From positions 1 through 34,705 of the forward strand of contig JAJTER010000040.1 in assembly GCA_021299835.1 (NCBI GenBank): a DNA stretch of 34,705 nucleotides. The letters run 5' to 3'. The stretch comes from Saprospiraceae bacterium. GTDB lineage: Bacteria; Bacteroidota; Bacteroidia; Chitinophagales; Saprospiraceae. Under the pieces are notes generated by a model, which worked only from the letters and a program-made list of their open reading frames with translations, ran no database searches and was not told the origin of the DNA. Shown here in pieces: positions 1-9,100 of the stretch. The first letter of the stretch is position 1; each line of letters begins with the position of its first letter. The position numbers and the translations under genes were made by a program.

Positions 1-192
1 ATAAGGATTAAGTTTTTCAGTATAACTAAGTTCATTTATAAAATCAATACCTGTGTCTTCTGCATCATGCAAAAGGAATAATTTATTTATTTCTATATTT
101 TCGGATTTTGTACAAGCAAATCCAACAAAAAAAAGGGGGAGAAAAAGAGAAAAGTATTTTACCGGTAACATTTTCCCTATATTTTTTTTCAT
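1..192 (-). CDS. VCBS/ASPIC-UnbV-type repeat lipoprotein, N-terminal part only (runs off the window)
   Basis: I translated this by hand from ATG at 192 to the window edge; 64 codons are open. A basic start and hydrophobic stretch lead to a lipobox ending in C27 (VGFAC), so an exported lipoprotein is expected. The mature start has the pattern TGIDFINEL followed by EKLNPY. This resembles the conserved opening of large Bacteroidota FG-GAP/VCBS proteins of the CRTAC1/ASPIC-UnbV type, where the next block is usually a YNGGGVAIGD-like repeat, not visible here. It is the next gene after susD on the same strand, separated by a terminator-like hairpin. From family knowledge such proteins often follow SusC/SusD pairs. 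The family call rests on one short motif and is a good guess, not proof. Confidence 0.68.
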   Translation of the reverse strand, partial: MKKNIGKMLPVKYFSLFLPLFFVGFACTKSENIEINKLFLLHDAEDTGIDFINELSYTEKLNPY

Positions 193-206
193 AATGTGAA
201 TCAATT

Positions 207-250
207 AAAAAAAGAAACCCCCGGAGAAATTCTTCGGGAGTTTCTTTTTA
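207..250 (-). terminator. Rho-independent terminator or attenuator after susD
   Basis: Arms at about 235-249 and 211-224 pair as AAAAAGAAACtCCCG with CGGGGGTTTCTTTTT, and the minus-strand transcript ends in a long U run. It lies between the susD stop (268) and the start of the next minus-strand gene (192). It may therefore end the susCD message or reduce read-through into the lipoprotein gene. Confidence 0.75.
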
Positions 251-267
251 AAAAAATCAATAGATGA

Positions 268-1857
268 TTAATTATATCCTGGATTCTGCTTCAATTTAGC
301 ATTTGAGTTTAACTGAGGCTTTGGAATTGGGAATATAATCTGATTCGTTTTAGCAGCAGTAGATGGCTTTTCCCACCATGTTCCACCCCATTTTCCAAAA
401 CGGATTTGGTCCTGACGACGAGTCATCTCGGCAAACATTTCACGTCCTCTTTCTTCAAAGATTTGGTCTAATGTTAGAGAAGAGAAAGCATCTACACCAG
501 CACGCTTACGTATTTGATTCACAAGTACAAGCGCTTTAGCAGTGTTACCTCTTCTGAATTCTGCTTCAGCAAGCGTAAGGATGATATCACCTAAACGGAA
601 GATAACGAAGTCGTTACTCATGTTGGCATTACCACCAATTTCGTACTCATATTTTCCAATACGTGCACCACCTTGTCTCCAGGCATTTGGGAATATCTGG
701 TTGATTTGAGGAGTGAAATTCAAAGGAGTTCCGTCTGGGTCACCTGCGTCAACACCTGGGTCTTGTGCACGTGAACCATCAGGGTTAAACTGAGGTCCAA
801 CCACAAAGTTGGATAAACGCTTGTCAAGGGTACCTGTTGAAGGGGCAGTGGCTAAACCTTTCCAAACATTACCTTGAGGACCAGGGTTTTTAGCTGGATC
901 GATGTAAGAATTATAAAACTCTTCTACAACAGAATATCCATTCCAAGGCTGATCAGCTAAGCTATAAACACCTTGGCTTGCATAGTGAAGGGTCATCATT
1001 GGCCAGTTGAAACCACCAGCGAATACTTTATCATAAGCATAAACCATGATATTCTCTGATGATCCACCGTTGCGGATTGCAAAGTTCTCAGAGTAAACAG
1101 ACTGAAGGCTGAATGGGCCTTTGTCTATAATTTCCTGTGCATCAGCAGCAGCTTCAGCCCATTTTGCCTGATTGATATAAACCTGTGAGTTTAAGTATAA
1201 TTTAGAACGGATAGCTAATGCAGCCCATTTGGTCATACGTCCATAAGTCTTCGAATCTTTAGACGTTGGAAGTACAGGAATAACTGCATTCAATTCTGAA
1301 AGTATAAAGTTATATACTTCAGCACGGGTAGCATTTGCAGGTGCTTCTTTAGCTGTAAAATCTACTACTAAAGGAACATTACCAAAAGCGTCCATTGCCC
1401 AATAGTACCATAGAGCACGCACTGCACGTAATTCAGCTATAAAGACTTTTGACTCAGGTGTACCTAATTTCTCGAAAGAGAAAATCAAACGGTTAGCCGT
1501 GTTAATACCGCCATAAAGGAAACCCCATGCGTTATTGAAAAAGTCGTTATCTGAAGTAAAGTTATGTTGGTGAAGATTTATGAGAATACCACCGTCATAC
1601 CAGTCACCACCTTTTGTTGTGATAACCAATTCGTCAGAAGAAATCTCATTCATTGACCATAAGTTACCATGGTTACCCAAACCTCCAAACGAAGCATAAG
1701 CTTGTCCTAGGGCAGCGATGAACTCTTCATCTGTTTTAAAGAAATTATCCGCAGTAATATCACTGTACAATTCCTCTTCCAGGTTTGTACATGATTGGAT
1801 AGACATTGTTAGCACAAATCCAACCAATAATATGCGTTTAAAAAATAAATTTTGCAT
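268..1857 (-). CDS. SusD/RagB family outer-membrane nutrient-binding lipoprotein
   Basis: This is the surface lipoprotein that captures substrate and sits as a lid on its SusC channel partner. The 529-residue length is normal for the family. A signal peptide ends in lipobox SIQSC (C23), followed by the typical NLEEELYSD opening. The N-terminal TPR-like half includes ELRAVRALWYYWAMDAFGNVPLV. The C-terminal RagB/SusD part has FVIFRLGDIILTLAEAEF, VNQIRKRAG, then an ERGREMFAEM stretch and a terminal NPGY. The susC gene lies 19 bases upstream on the same strand, so the two are almost certainly co-transcribed. The substrate cannot be deduced: no glycoside hydrolase or sigma/anti-sigma pair adjoins it here. 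Confidence 0.95.
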   Translation of the reverse strand: MQNLFFKRILLVGFVLTMSIQSCTNLEEELYSDITADNFFKTDEEFIAALGQAYASFGGLGNHGNLWSMNEISSDELVITTKGGDWYDGGILINLHQHNFTSDNDFFNNAWGFLYGGINTANRLIFSFEKLGTPESKVFIAELRAVRALWYYWAMDAFGNVPLVVDFTAKEAPANATRAEVYNFILSELNAVIPVLPTSKDSKTYGRMTKWAALAIRSKLYLNSQVYINQAKWAEAAADAQEIIDKGPFSLQSVYSENFAIRNGGSSENIMVYAYDKVFAGGFNWPMMTLHYASQGVYSLADQPWNGYSVVEEFYNSYIDPAKNPGPQGNVWKGLATAPSTGTLDKRLSNFVVGPQFNPDGSRAQDPGVDAGDPDGTPLNFTPQINQIFPNAWRQGGARIGKYEYEIGGNANMSNDFVIFRLGDIILTLAEAEFRRGNTAKALVLVNQIRKRAGVDAFSSLTLDQIFEERGREMFAEMTRRQDQIRFGKWGGTWWEKPSTAAKTNQIIFPIPKPQLNSNAKLKQNPGYN

Positions 1858-1876
1858 TGTTTGATTTTTTTGAATT

Positions 1877-4840
1877 TTAGAAACCTAAGTTCGCACCTAA
1901 TGTGAAAATACGAGTAGTGAAGTAGGTTGATCTCCTTTCAATACCTGGTGATAATGGGTCGCCATTTTCAGAGTCAGTAAATCTAACTTCCGGGTCAATA
2001 CCAGTATAACCAGTAAGAATGAATGGATTTTGAGCAGAAAGGTAGAAACGTAAGCTTCTTACGCCTGATCCCGCTTTAACATTCATTTTGTAGCCAATAG
2101 TTGCATTATCTAATTTGATGAAATCACCTTTTTCAACATGCGTGCTATTAACCTGAGCTTTAGTAACTTTTTGGTCTAAATATTCGGTATTAACGATGTT
2201 ATAGTTGTTAACTGTAGTTGTTTCTAAGTTTTCGTAGAAACCACGGTAGCTATTCCATAATTCGTGACCAAATGCTCCTCTGAAGAATAAGTTAACATCC
2301 CAGTTTCCAAAAGTAAATGAATTATTGATACCTGCAGTTAAAGTAGGTAAACCTTGTCCAACCACTGTTCTGTCATCATCGCAATCGCAAAATTTGCCAT
2401 CACCATTTAAATCCTTAAACTGAGGTGTTCCGTTTGGATTTACACCAATTTGAACTGGTCCCCATAATTGGCCTAATTCTTCTCCTTCTTTAACTCGAAT
2501 CAAGTTAGTATTGTTCTGACCAGGTGAACCCATTCCGGCACGGAAAAGTACGCCACCATTACCAAAGCTTAAATCACCTGAAGTTAAACTCTCAACTTTA
2601 GTTTTGAAAGTAGCTAAGTTGATACCAGCTGTCCAGCTGAATTTCTCCTTGCTTACAACGTTGTAATTCAATGCCGCTTCTAATCCTGTATTTGATAATT
2701 CACCAATGTTTACCAATGTTTGACCAAAGAGGTTTGGTGGAACTGGTACATCAACTAATAAAATCAAATCTTTTGTTGTTCTTGAGTAGTAATCAATGGT
2801 ACCTGTTAAACGGTTGTCTAACATAGCGAAATCAAGACCAAAGTCAATTTCGTTTTTAGTTTCCCAAGCCAAATCAGGGTTTGCATTAGAAACCGGTCCG
2901 TAAGTTGGAACATAAGCTCCGTCGATAAAGAAGTTACCCTGACGGCCAAATCTCTGTAAAGAAGCATAAGAACTATTAGGTTGGTTACCTGTAATACCCC
3001 AGCTACCACGAAGTTTCAAGCTGTTTACACCTGGTAATTCAAATAGATTTGATAAAGTAACACCCGCACTAACAGCTGGAAAAAGTCCCCATTTGTTGTT
3101 TGCTCCAAAACGTGAAGATCCTTCGTAACGAGCACTTGCTGATACGTAGTAAGTTCCGTCTATGTTTAAGTTAGCACGTCCGAAGAAGGCAACCAATCTG
3201 TTTGAATTCTTGTAACTGCCAACAGAGCCTAAACCATTTGCAAAATCAAGTGCAGCGCCCATGTTATTGTAAGTAAAGGCATCTGTCAAGAAATTACCAC
3301 CTTGCATGTAACTTCCTTCATAAACGAAGTCCTGGTATGAATATCCACCAAGTAAAGTTACGTTTGAAGAAGCACCAATAGATTTATTGTAATTTACAGT
3401 AGCTTCCAATAGCTCATTGTAACGCTCGTTAGTTTGCTTTGTAGCTAAACCTTTTCTACCAAATCCTCCTCCAAATTTTGAATTTTTAGGTGAATAATCA
3501 GCTCTGAAATCAGATTCCCACTGGCTTGAGTAGAAAACGCCAACACGTAAATCATCGCTCAAACTATAGTCACCACGAACACTGGTCAATAAACGAGTGT
3601 CTTTTCCATCATGGATGTTTTGTTCTGCAATCGCTAATGGATTAAAGAAGTCAAAGATATCACGTTGTGCATAACCACCAAATCTGCCACCGGCAGTTGG
3701 AGAAGTAGTTGTATTATCATAAACAGGCATAGTTGGATTTGCAATCACTGCATATCTGAATGAATTGGCATCACCATACGTTGCTTCTCTTGTTGTTGAA
3801 GAAACATTCACAGTGAAAGTTGCCTTATCATTAAAAGCTAATTGTGTAAGATTTATTCTACCATTTAGTTGGTTAAATCCTGAATTAATACCAATACCGT
3901 TAGCATCACGTAAGTTCAAAGAAGTACGGAAAGTAGTGTTATTTACACCACCACCTAAAGAAAGGTTGTGAACCTGAGAATAACTTGTGTTAGTTACTAA
4001 GTCCAACCAGTCAGTTGTAGCGCCTAAGTTTGGAGCACCTGGAACCTTACGGAACTCATCTGCCGTCATAACAGGTATTTTCCTGGCTAAGCTTTCCATA
4101 CCAACAGAACCATTATAATCAGCAGTTACTCTACCTGATTTTCCCGTTTTAGTAGTGATAAGAATTACACCACTTGAACCACGAGTACCATAAATAGCCG
4201 CAGCAGATCCGTCTTTCAGTACGTCAATAGAAGCAATATCGTTAGGGTCAACGGTACTCAAAGAACCACCAATAACCCCGTCAATTACAACCAAAGGTTC
4301 AGCATTTGCACCTACCGTAGATACACCTCTCAGACGTATCTGGAAACCACCATTTGGGTCACCACCGGGACGTACAACACTCAAACCTGCTACTTTACCC
4401 TGAAGTAACTGAGCAGGATCATTTACGGTACCTCTGTTGAAATCTTCTGATTTCAAACTGGTTACCGCACTTGTGATTTCCTTTTTCTTTTGAGTACCAT
4501 AACCAACCACAACAACCTCACTTAGGGCTTGTTGCTCAAATGCTAAGCTAATGTTAACAGTAGTGCTGTTACCTACTACTACATTCTGCGTAGCATAGCC
4601 TGTAAAAGAAAAAGAAAGCGTTGCATTGGCTCCAACAGTAATCGTGTAGCTACCGTCTAAGTCCGTAACAGTTCCATTGGAGGTTCCTACTTCAACGACG
4701 TTTACGCCGATGAGTCCCTCTCCATTTCCTGCATCAATCACTTTTCCACTGATTTTGCCTCCTTGAGCATTAGCCATTCCAATAGCCAACACAGAAAAGC
4801 ACAAAACCGAGAAAACATGTTTCAGAAATCGTTGTTTCAT
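1877..4840 (-). CDS. SusC/RagA TonB-linked outer-membrane transporter
   Basis: A TonB-dependent channel that imports the substrate bound by the adjacent SusD. In order: a signal peptide ending near ANAQ (residue 26); a carboxypeptidase-regulatory-like beta-sandwich at about 28-105 (GKISGKVIDAGNGEGLIGVNV); the SusC signature SEVVVVGYGTQKKKE; the plug domain to about 235 (DVLKDGSAAAIYGTRGSSGVILITTK); then a 22-strand-type barrel ending in aromatic Phe (LGANLGF). The 987 residues are typical. An Asp-rich loop DLNGDGKF followed by CDCDDD resembles the calcium-binding DxNxDG loop found at this place in many SusC proteins; the two cysteines in it are less usual. It is the first gene of the susCD transcript. 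No FecR/sigma gene is visible nearby, so its regulator is not in this window. Confidence 0.96.
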   Translation of the reverse strand: MKQRFLKHVFSVLCFSVLAIGMANAQGGKISGKVIDAGNGEGLIGVNVVEVGTSNGTVTDLDGSYTITVGANATLSFSFTGYATQNVVVGNSTTVNISLAFEQQALSEVVVVGYGTQKKKEITSAVTSLKSEDFNRGTVNDPAQLLQGKVAGLSVVRPGGDPNGGFQIRLRGVSTVGANAEPLVVIDGVIGGSLSTVDPNDIASIDVLKDGSAAAIYGTRGSSGVILITTKTGKSGRVTADYNGSVGMESLARKIPVMTADEFRKVPGAPNLGATTDWLDLVTNTSYSQVHNLSLGGGVNNTTFRTSLNLRDANGIGINSGFNQLNGRINLTQLAFNDKATFTVNVSSTTREATYGDANSFRYAVIANPTMPVYDNTTTSPTAGGRFGGYAQRDIFDFFNPLAIAEQNIHDGKDTRLLTSVRGDYSLSDDLRVGVFYSSQWESDFRADYSPKNSKFGGGFGRKGLATKQTNERYNELLEATVNYNKSIGASSNVTLLGGYSYQDFVYEGSYMQGGNFLTDAFTYNNMGAALDFANGLGSVGSYKNSNRLVAFFGRANLNIDGTYYVSASARYEGSSRFGANNKWGLFPAVSAGVTLSNLFELPGVNSLKLRGSWGITGNQPNSSYASLQRFGRQGNFFIDGAYVPTYGPVSNANPDLAWETKNEIDFGLDFAMLDNRLTGTIDYYSRTTKDLILLVDVPVPPNLFGQTLVNIGELSNTGLEAALNYNVVSKEKFSWTAGINLATFKTKVESLTSGDLSFGNGGVLFRAGMGSPGQNNTNLIRVKEGEELGQLWGPVQIGVNPNGTPQFKDLNGDGKFCDCDDDRTVVGQGLPTLTAGINNSFTFGNWDVNLFFRGAFGHELWNSYRGFYENLETTTVNNYNIVNTEYLDQKVTKAQVNSTHVEKGDFIKLDNATIGYKMNVKAGSGVRSLRFYLSAQNPFILTGYTGIDPEVRFTDSENGDPLSPGIERRSTYFTTRIFTLGANLGF

Positions 4841-4921
4841 AAAATCTGGTTTAAAAAAAATGCTTAATAAATGTTTATTCGTAATAAATCCTTTAAAGTT
4901 TTTGTTTCAGTTTGGTTTAGT

Positions 4922-4968
4922 TGATTTTTTTAAAAAATCATTGAAATTCTCTTTTGCGGTCAAAAATA
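4922..4968 (-). promoter_or_regulatory. Possible susC promoter (-7 box) and leader dyad
   Basis: On the minus strand, 4961-4968 reads TATTTTTG, a perfect match to the Bacteroidota -7 consensus TAnnTTTG. I do not see a good TTG box 19-21 bases upstream. Transcription would start near 4954, giving a leader of about 115 bases. This leader holds a perfect dyad at 4922-4940, TGATTTTTT-T-AAAAAATCA. The rest of the 4841-5086 gap is A+T-rich with no gene. Confidence 0.35.
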
Positions 4969-5086
4969 GATAATAAATCTATATTTTATAGGAATAGCGT
5001 GAAATAATACCTCTTTCAGAAGTAAAATTCCCTTTTTATATTTCGTTTAACGAAATCCTATTTTCTTTCGCTGCTTTATTGAGTAA

Positions 5087-5578
5087 CTAATTATTACTTT
5101 CTTCCTGTTTCTTTCCTTTGTAATGTCCTAATGCCTCATTTTCTTTCTGATCCATTTCCTCCTTCTCGGCAGGCGTTTTATCTTTAAATCCACATAAATG
5201 TAAGACTCCGTGTATAATAACTCGAAGCAGTTCTTCCTCAAAACTTACTTTGTAAGTAGCTGCATTGTCCCGGACTCTCTCTATGCTGATAAATATATCA
5301 CCCTCAATTTGTGGTGCTGTGCTATATGGAAAGGTGATGATGTCAGTAAGAGTATCATGGTCCAAATAACTGACGTTTAACTGATGTAGGTAGTCATCGC
5401 TGCAAAAAATGAAGTTTATAAAACTTAAATTACAAGCGTATTTTTCTATGGTTTGTTCTATCCAGGGGATTATTTGATCTGTATGTTGAGGTTCAAAGGC
5501 TATATCTTCTGAAAAAAAGGAGATGGGAGATGTTTCTTCATCCATTTCCTCTTCAGGAATATTATCTTCTAAAATCAT
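5087..5578 (-). CDS. ybeY: rRNA maturation RNase YbeY
   Basis: Metal-dependent single-strand endoribonuclease for 16S rRNA 3'-end maturation and ribosome quality control in the cytoplasm. The UPF0054 signature HGVLHLCGFKD is present, with H123 and H127. The third metal-ligand position is Asp (D133) instead of the His of the E. coli HGxLHLxGYDH motif. The substrate-side motif LDHDTLTDIITF is also typical. The first 17 or so residues (acidic, NIPEEEMDEET) extend before the usual SFFSEDI start; only residue 12 offers another Met. The start overlaps the stop of the upstream ATPase gene by 4 bases (ATGA), implying translational coupling. Confidence 0.93.
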   Translation of the reverse strand: MILEDNIPEEEMDEETSPISFFSEDIAFEPQHTDQIIPWIEQTIEKYACNLSFINFIFCSDDYLHQLNVSYLDHDTLTDIITFPYSTAPQIEGDIFISIERVRDNAATYKVSFEEELLRVIIHGVLHLCGFKDKTPAEKEEMDQKENEALGHYKGKKQEESNN

Positions 5579-5961
5579 ATTTTGAAATGCATTTCAACCG
5601 TACGACCGTTATCTTTATAATGAATTTGGTCGCATAATCTTTGCATTAAAAACACGCCTCTTCCCCCACATTTACAGATGTTTTCATCACAAGTTGGGTC
5701 TGGTACACTGGCTGGGTCAAACCCGCAGCCCTGATCAGAAACGCGTATAGCTATAGTATCCGATTTTTTTTGCAGATTGATTTGGACGACTTTGTTTTCG
5801 TCATAGTGGTTGCCATGGGTAATAGCATTAGTCACAGCCTCTGTTAACGATATTAACATATTGCCGTGAACCTCTTGACTTATTTTGTACTGATGCACTA
5901 CATCCTGTACGAAACTGTCAAGAACATTAATGCTCCTTAAATTGGAGGGAAGTTTAAGCAT
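5575..5961 (-). CDS. RsbW/SpoIIAB-like ATP-binding protein (HATPase_c fold)
   Basis: A single-domain GHKL ATPase of the anti-sigma-factor kinase type, cytoplasmic. N-box: SLTEAVTNAITHGN with E41 and N45. G1 box: SDQGCGFDP with D76. G2 box: GGRGVFLMQ at 99-107. In homologues it would phosphorylate a small antagonist or bind a sigma factor, but no STAS-domain partner gene is adjacent, so the target is unknown. The ATP-lid loop between G1 and G2 is Cys-rich: C79, C91, C96, C98, with C110 just after. It is the first gene of a two-gene unit with ybeY (4-base overlap), preceded by a good promoter and a 24-bp palindrome. Confidence 0.85.
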   Translation of the reverse strand: MLKLPSNLRSINVLDSFVQDVVHQYKISQEVHGNMLISLTEAVTNAITHGNHYDENKVVQINLQKKSDTIAIRVSDQGCGFDPASVPDPTCDENICKCGGRGVFLMQRLCDQIHYKDNGRTVEMHFKI

Positions 5962-5988
5962 GATACACTACCGTTAGGTTTGAAAATC

Positions 5989-6012
5989 ATTAGATGATTA
6001 TAATCATCTAAT
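5989..6012. repeat. 24-bp perfect palindrome in the leader of the ATPase-ybeY unit
   Basis: Two 12-base halves, ATTAGATGATTA and TAATCATCTAAT, meet with no spacer. It lies 28 bases upstream of the ATPase start and downstream of the predicted transcription start. This looks more like a dimer-binding operator than an RNA hairpin, because there is no loop. The function is inferred only from position. Confidence 0.7.
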
Positions 6013-6044
6013 CAATTACAATAGTGTTCACGGGATTATTGATG

Positions 6045-6076
6045 CAAAAGTATATCCGAAAATTGAGAAAGTCAAT
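6045..6076 (-). promoter_or_regulatory. Promoter of the ATPase-ybeY unit
   Basis: On the minus strand, ATTG (6073-6076), a 20-base spacer, then TACTTTTG (6045-6052) match the Bacteroidota -33/-7 promoter (TTTG, TAnnTTTG). Transcription would begin near 6038, about 77 bases before the ATPase start. The -7 box sits inside one arm of the terminator-like inverted repeat at 6046-6092. Confidence 0.6.
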
Positions 6077-6094
6077 ATGCGGATATACTTTTTT
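6046..6094 (-). terminator. Terminator-like inverted repeat after the DUF4175 gene
   Basis: Thirteen-base perfect arms, AAAAGTATATCCG at 6046-6058 and CGGATATACTTTT at 6080-6092, with a 21-base loop. On the minus strand it begins 13 bases after the stop at 6107 and ends in a short U run. It overlaps the promoter of the next unit. Confidence 0.55.
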
Positions 6095-6106
6095 ACGCTT
6101 TCAATT

Positions 6107-9100
6107 TCAATTATTTGATTTATAAGACTTTAGATAGGTTTCAACTAAATTCTTATAATAAGGCTTCAAAGAAGGAGAGACGGTTTGATAATTTTGAATC
6201 TCAGCTTTCCTTTGGCGGATATATTCTTCTAAAGCGGGTGGCATAGGTGCTGGTGTAGTTTTGGCTATTTCCGCTTTCCGTTTATCGTCTTGATCCTGTT
6301 GTCTCTCCGCCTTTTCAAATTCGAGCATTCTCGTTAATATTTGTTGCTGGCGTTTCATTACTTCGCCATTCATTCGCTTATTAACCAAATCTATTTCCGT
6401 TTTATTCATCTCCTCTACCATCTCTTGCATCTCTTTATTGCCACCTTTTCCCTGTTGTTGTAACTTGCGTTGTTTTGCTTCCATGGCTTTTCGTAAAGCA
6501 GCTTGTTTAGCGGCCATTTCAGCAAAATCTTTTGCACTTGGGCTTTTTCCCTCTTTTTGCTTCCCCTTCATCTGTTCATTTAACTTTTCTTGCCCTTCTG
6601 ACATCTTATCTTTGGGTTCACCCTGACCTGGACTATTTGGATCAGCACACATCTGCTGACCTTTCATTTTCGAGGCCATCTGTTGTTGAAGTTGCTCTAA
6701 ACTCTCACTAAGCATTAGGGCCAGATCGTTTAAACTTTTCATGCCGCGCTGTTGGAAATCAGCCGCTGTCGTTTTTTTCCGCTCCTCTAACTGAACGATA
6801 GATTCTTTATACGACCTGTTTATTTCCATTACTTTGTCGGTTACAAAGCTTTCAAGTTGAATCATTCTTTTAGCTAAGGCCTGTAAAGTATCTTCTGCTA
6901 TTTTAAAATCGTCTTTTAACTTATTTTGCTTTTGAGTAAGCTGCACAAATTTAGGTGTAGATGGATCCGTTTTATTAAACTCCGAAATCAAATCTTCCTG
7001 GCTAAATGAAAGAGAAACCAGGTTTTCAAGTAATTGCCTTAGGGTCTTCATATCCATTTGCATTTGCTTCATCTGACCAGCTTGCATTTGATTTTGCATT
7101 TGACTTGCCATTTCCTTCATTTTCTTGGACGCGTCTTTTTGATTTTTACTTGCTTTATCATTCTTTTTTTGTTCCAGATTTTGCTGGCTGTCTTTCATAT
7201 CCCGCTGAATATCCTTTGCGTCCTCCTTCTTATCGTCCATCTTTTGTGGCTTCTCTAAAGCATCATTCTTTTTTGCAATTTCTTTCAACTTTTCTTCTAC
7301 CTTCTTAAATTCTTCTTGTAATTCCTTCTGCTTTTCAATTAATTTCTCTTGCGATGCCTCTTGTTTTTCAGGCGATTCCTTTTGGGAATCTTTTTGATTG
7401 GCTTCCGTTTCTTTCGTCAATTCTTCCTGCTTATCTGATAATTTTTCCAGTTCTTTAGCCGTTTCGGTTACCTCCTTTTCAATCTCTAGTTGTTTAAATA
7501 ACTCAAGCATCCTATCCATTTGCTTATTCACCTTATTATCATTCATCTCCATTTCTTCCATCATCTTTAAGGCCTCATCTTTATTCAGTTCCTGCATAAG
7601 TTCCTGAATTTTTTCCATCAGAGACTTCATTTCGTCATTCACCACCTCTTCCATTAAATCTTCAAGTTTCTCCTGTTTTTCCTTCATCTCCTCACTTCTT
7701 TCAGAAAATTCTTCCTGATTCTTTTTATTTTCCTCCATGGCTTTTTTAGCCTCTTCAACCAATTTTTCTAATTCTTTTTGTTGGTCTAATATCCGTTGAA
7801 GTTCTTTGCGCGTCTGCCAATCCATTTCTTTTTGCTGTAACAACTTTTCACGCATTTTTTGAAGCTGTTCTTGTAATTTTTTGGATTCTTTGGCGGCATC
7901 CATCATATTTTTTTGAATCAAATCTTCATTCAAATCTTCCATCTTTTTAAATTCCTCCACCGTTGGCATTTCATAAGTCCACGATGTTGATTTGGCCGAT
8001 TTACTACCATTAACGCCATCATTATCAAATACCTCAAAGTAGTATTGGATATTATCCCCAGGTTCAATGTTTATAGTGCTAAGGTCAAATGAATGCCTGA
8101 AAGCTACTGGAGAACCTGCATTTTGTTTGATAATCTGGGTTTTCTCAGTGATCAGTTTATCACCCCGGAACAATGAATAATTGAAATTTATTTTTTCTAT
8201 ACCATAATCATCGGAAGCATCACCAGCCAGAAATAGTAATTTATTATTGGTACTATCTTCAAATTTCTGGGCATTTATTTCTGGGTACTTGTCGGGTATA
8301 ACATTCAAATTATATCTTACGGAATCACCTTTTGGTAAAGCTTTATTGCTAAAAAACACTTGATAAATATCGTCTTTTAATGCCTTTTTCTTGTAAGTGA
8401 ACAGATAATCACTGAATCGCTTTGCATCAGATCTTCTTTTTTCGGTCTCAAAATAAAAGGAAATATCGTCTGTGTGGTTGGCATCAAAGACCCAATTCAC
8501 CAAGGTCCCTTGAGGTATGACCAAGTCGCCAATATTTTGAATAGTCTCATCCTTTCTACCCGTGTAAGATGGGTAGTCTAATGAAATTTCAAATCCCTGT
8601 ATAGTAGGTTTTGAAAGTACGTTTAGCGTAAAAGTTGGTGATTTTACTTCCGCACCAGATATCTTAAACCGAGTGGTTTCAGCAACGTTATTGAAACGAT
8701 AAGAAAATTGATCAGGACCTTCTTTTTTAAGTCGGTATGGATATCCTCCAATCTCTATGAAAGCTTCATCGGGCAATTGATTACCCTCTACCCGTACGTT
8801 TAAAACAAAATCGCTATTTTGTAAAACTTCTAATTTTTCGTTTGTTACAGAAAACTGAAATGGAGATGGCTTAATAAACTCTTTACCATTGTAAATGAGT
8901 CTTTCTGTTGAATCAATAAGCAAACTAGGCGCCGCAAATAACAAGATGAATAATAGTAATAATGGAGGTAGCGCATATCGCAAATACCTGCTGTTTTGAT
9001 TTAAATTTATAGCAGCCTTGAATGGAACTAATTTGATTTCTGATGCTTTTTGATCAATTCCCGCTAAGATTAAATCGGGGGCGTCCACGTTGTTCGCCAA

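Noticed and set aside
7006-7607. Several plus-strand open frames of 60-100 residues
   Set aside because: They lie antisense to the Lys/Glu-rich coiled-coil region of the DUF4175 gene; the purine-rich codons make long Phe/Ser/Leu-rich shadows with no domain or start context.
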